Source: Peptostreptococcaceae bacterium
GTDB lineage: Bacteria; Bacillota_A; Clostridia; Peptostreptococcales; Anaerovoracaceae
Assembly (NCBI GenBank): GCA_016650135.1
Contig: JAENWH010000078.1
Coordinates: 1-7,598 of the forward strand
Direction of reading: 5' to 3'
DNA: 7,598 bases
The notes beneath the pieces were generated by a model that was not told the origin of the DNA, did not search any database, and saw nothing but the letters and a program-made list of their open reading frames with translations. Shown here piece after piece: positions 6,866 to 7,598 of this stretch. Made by a program: the position numbers and the translations under genes. Position 1 is the stretch's first letter. Every line of letters begins with the position of its first letter.

Positions 6866-7598
6866 TAATTAATATCTCCTCTATTTCAACGACAGAATTT
6901 TGAATAATTTGAACCACATTGTTTTCAACATAAGGAATTCCTTTTAAGATGGTGTTTTTTACTGCTTTGGCATTTGATGATCCGTGCATTTTTACGATTG
7001 CTCCCTTTACACCTAGAATAGGGGCTCCGCCATATTCAGAGTAATCAAATTCATTTTTTATTTCAATCAGTTTATCTGATAATAACAACGCACCAATCTT
7101 TGCTTTTGCTCCAGTTGTAAACTTTGACTTCAACAGTTTAAGAATATTCCATGCCAACCCTTCAGTAAGTTTTAATATTACATTCCCGACAAATCCATCA
7201 CAGACTATAACATCTGCCCTGCCTTTAGGAATATCTCTTGCCTCCACGTTCCCAATGAAATTCAAATCACTTTTTTCCAGCAGTTCAAATGCTGCTTTTA
7301 CAACAGTTGTACCTTTTGTTTCTTCAGCGCCTATGTTTACTAGCCCTACAGTTGGTGATTTTCTGTCCAGAACCTTTTCCATATAAATACTACCCATCGT
7401 TCCAAATTCAAGAAGATTTACCGGCTTACATTCTGCATTTGCTCCTGCATCAACAAGCAGGGATGCTTTATCTCCTAGGATTGGATAAATGCTTGCCATA
7501 GCTGGTCTGTCAATGCCTTGAATTCTTCCGAGAATAAATAGGCCTCCTGCCATCATCGCACCTGAATTACCTGCAGAGATAAAAAGATCTCCTTCTCC
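6858..7598 (-). CDS. plsX: Phosphate acyltransferase PlsX, 5' end outside window
   Basis: PlsX converts acyl-ACP and inorganic phosphate to acyl-phosphate, the acyl donor used by PlsY in phospholipid synthesis; it is a soluble or peripherally membrane-bound enzyme. The visible 246 C-terminal residues carry family hallmarks in order: SAGNSGA (visible residues 8-14), VDAGANAECKP (49-59), NIGAEETKG (88-96), NFIGNVEARDI (113-123), VCDGFVGNVILK (132-143) and YGGAPILGVKG followed by HGSS (189-208). The reading frame is open through the right edge. Family members are about 330 residues, so roughly 85-90 N-terminal residues are missing; the Met codons near 7556 lie inside the conserved SAGNSGA-MMAGG segment and are not the start. 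The gene ends in TAA, and its last 8 bases overlap the start of rnc. In many Firmicutes acpP sits between plsX and rnc; it is absent here. Identification is secure. Confidence 0.96.
   Translation of the reverse strand, partial: GEGDLFISAGNSGAMMAGGLFILGRIQGIDRPAMASIYPILGDKASLLVDAGANAECKPVNLLEFGTMGSIYMEKVLDRKSPTVGLVNIGAEETKGTTVVKAAFELLEKSDLNFIGNVEARDIPKGRADVIVCDGFVGNVILKLTEGLAWNILKLLKSKFTTGAKAKIGALLLSDKLIEIKNEFDYSEYGGAPILGVKGAIVKMHGSSNAKAVKNTILKGIPYVENNVVQIIQNSVVEIEEILISD
6876..6881 (-). promoter_or_regulatory. Ribosome binding site of rnc
   Basis: GAGGAG on the minus strand, 10 bases before the GTG at 6865. It lies within the last codons of plsX and supports the GTG start, since no ATG is equally well placed. 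The position suggests that rnc translation is coupled to plsX translation. Confidence 0.7.

Noticed and set aside
6858..7556. A complete plsX gene starting at the Met codon near 7556
   Set aside because: The minus-strand frame stays open to the window edge and the upstream residues (GEGDLFISAGNSGA) are conserved PlsX sequence, so the gene is cut by the window and is not short.
1..7598. A novel accessory, defence or mobile system
   Set aside because: Every base except 14 is assigned to six well-known housekeeping genes with intact motifs. I saw no transposase, integrase, repeat array or foreign-looking segment.

Overview
The window is a tightly packed, unidirectional block of six housekeeping genes, all on the minus strand. 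In transcription order (right to left) they are plsX (start beyond the right edge), rnc, smc, ftsY, der and plsY (3' end beyond the left edge). The DNA is AT-rich. The protein motifs (a FtsY without the acidic A domain, a bacterial-type SMC, a PlsX/PlsY lipid pathway) and strong GGAGG-type ribosome binding sites suggest a low-GC Firmicute, most likely a member of the Clostridia. That placement is inferred from sequence style and was not searched.

Layout: plsX occupies 6858-7598, rnc 6170-6865, smc 2632-6180, ftsY 1721-2617, der 403-1728 and plsY 1-410. Four of the five junctions overlap by 8 or 11 bases. The only non-coding DNA is 14 bases between smc and ftsY. I see no terminator, convincing internal promoter, RNA gene, repeat, mobile element or CRISPR array, and no gene-free stretch. 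The block is therefore probably one polycistronic unit that extends past both window ends, with translation of neighbouring genes likely coupled.

Functions: PlsX and PlsY, at the two ends, catalyse consecutive steps toward lysophosphatidic acid: acyl-ACP to acyl-phosphate, then acyl transfer to glycerol-3-phosphate. Between them lie RNase III (double-stranded RNA and rRNA processing), SMC (chromosome organisation and segregation), FtsY (the signal recognition particle receptor) and Der (a double GTPase for 50S ribosome assembly). The block thus ties membrane lipid synthesis to protein targeting, ribosome biogenesis and chromosome maintenance.

No undescribed biological system is visible. The points worth a second look are modest: acpP is absent between plsX and rnc, ftsY is joined directly to der-plsY rather than to ylxM-ffh, the gene overlaps are strikingly uniform, and smc most likely starts at a TTG inside rnc.
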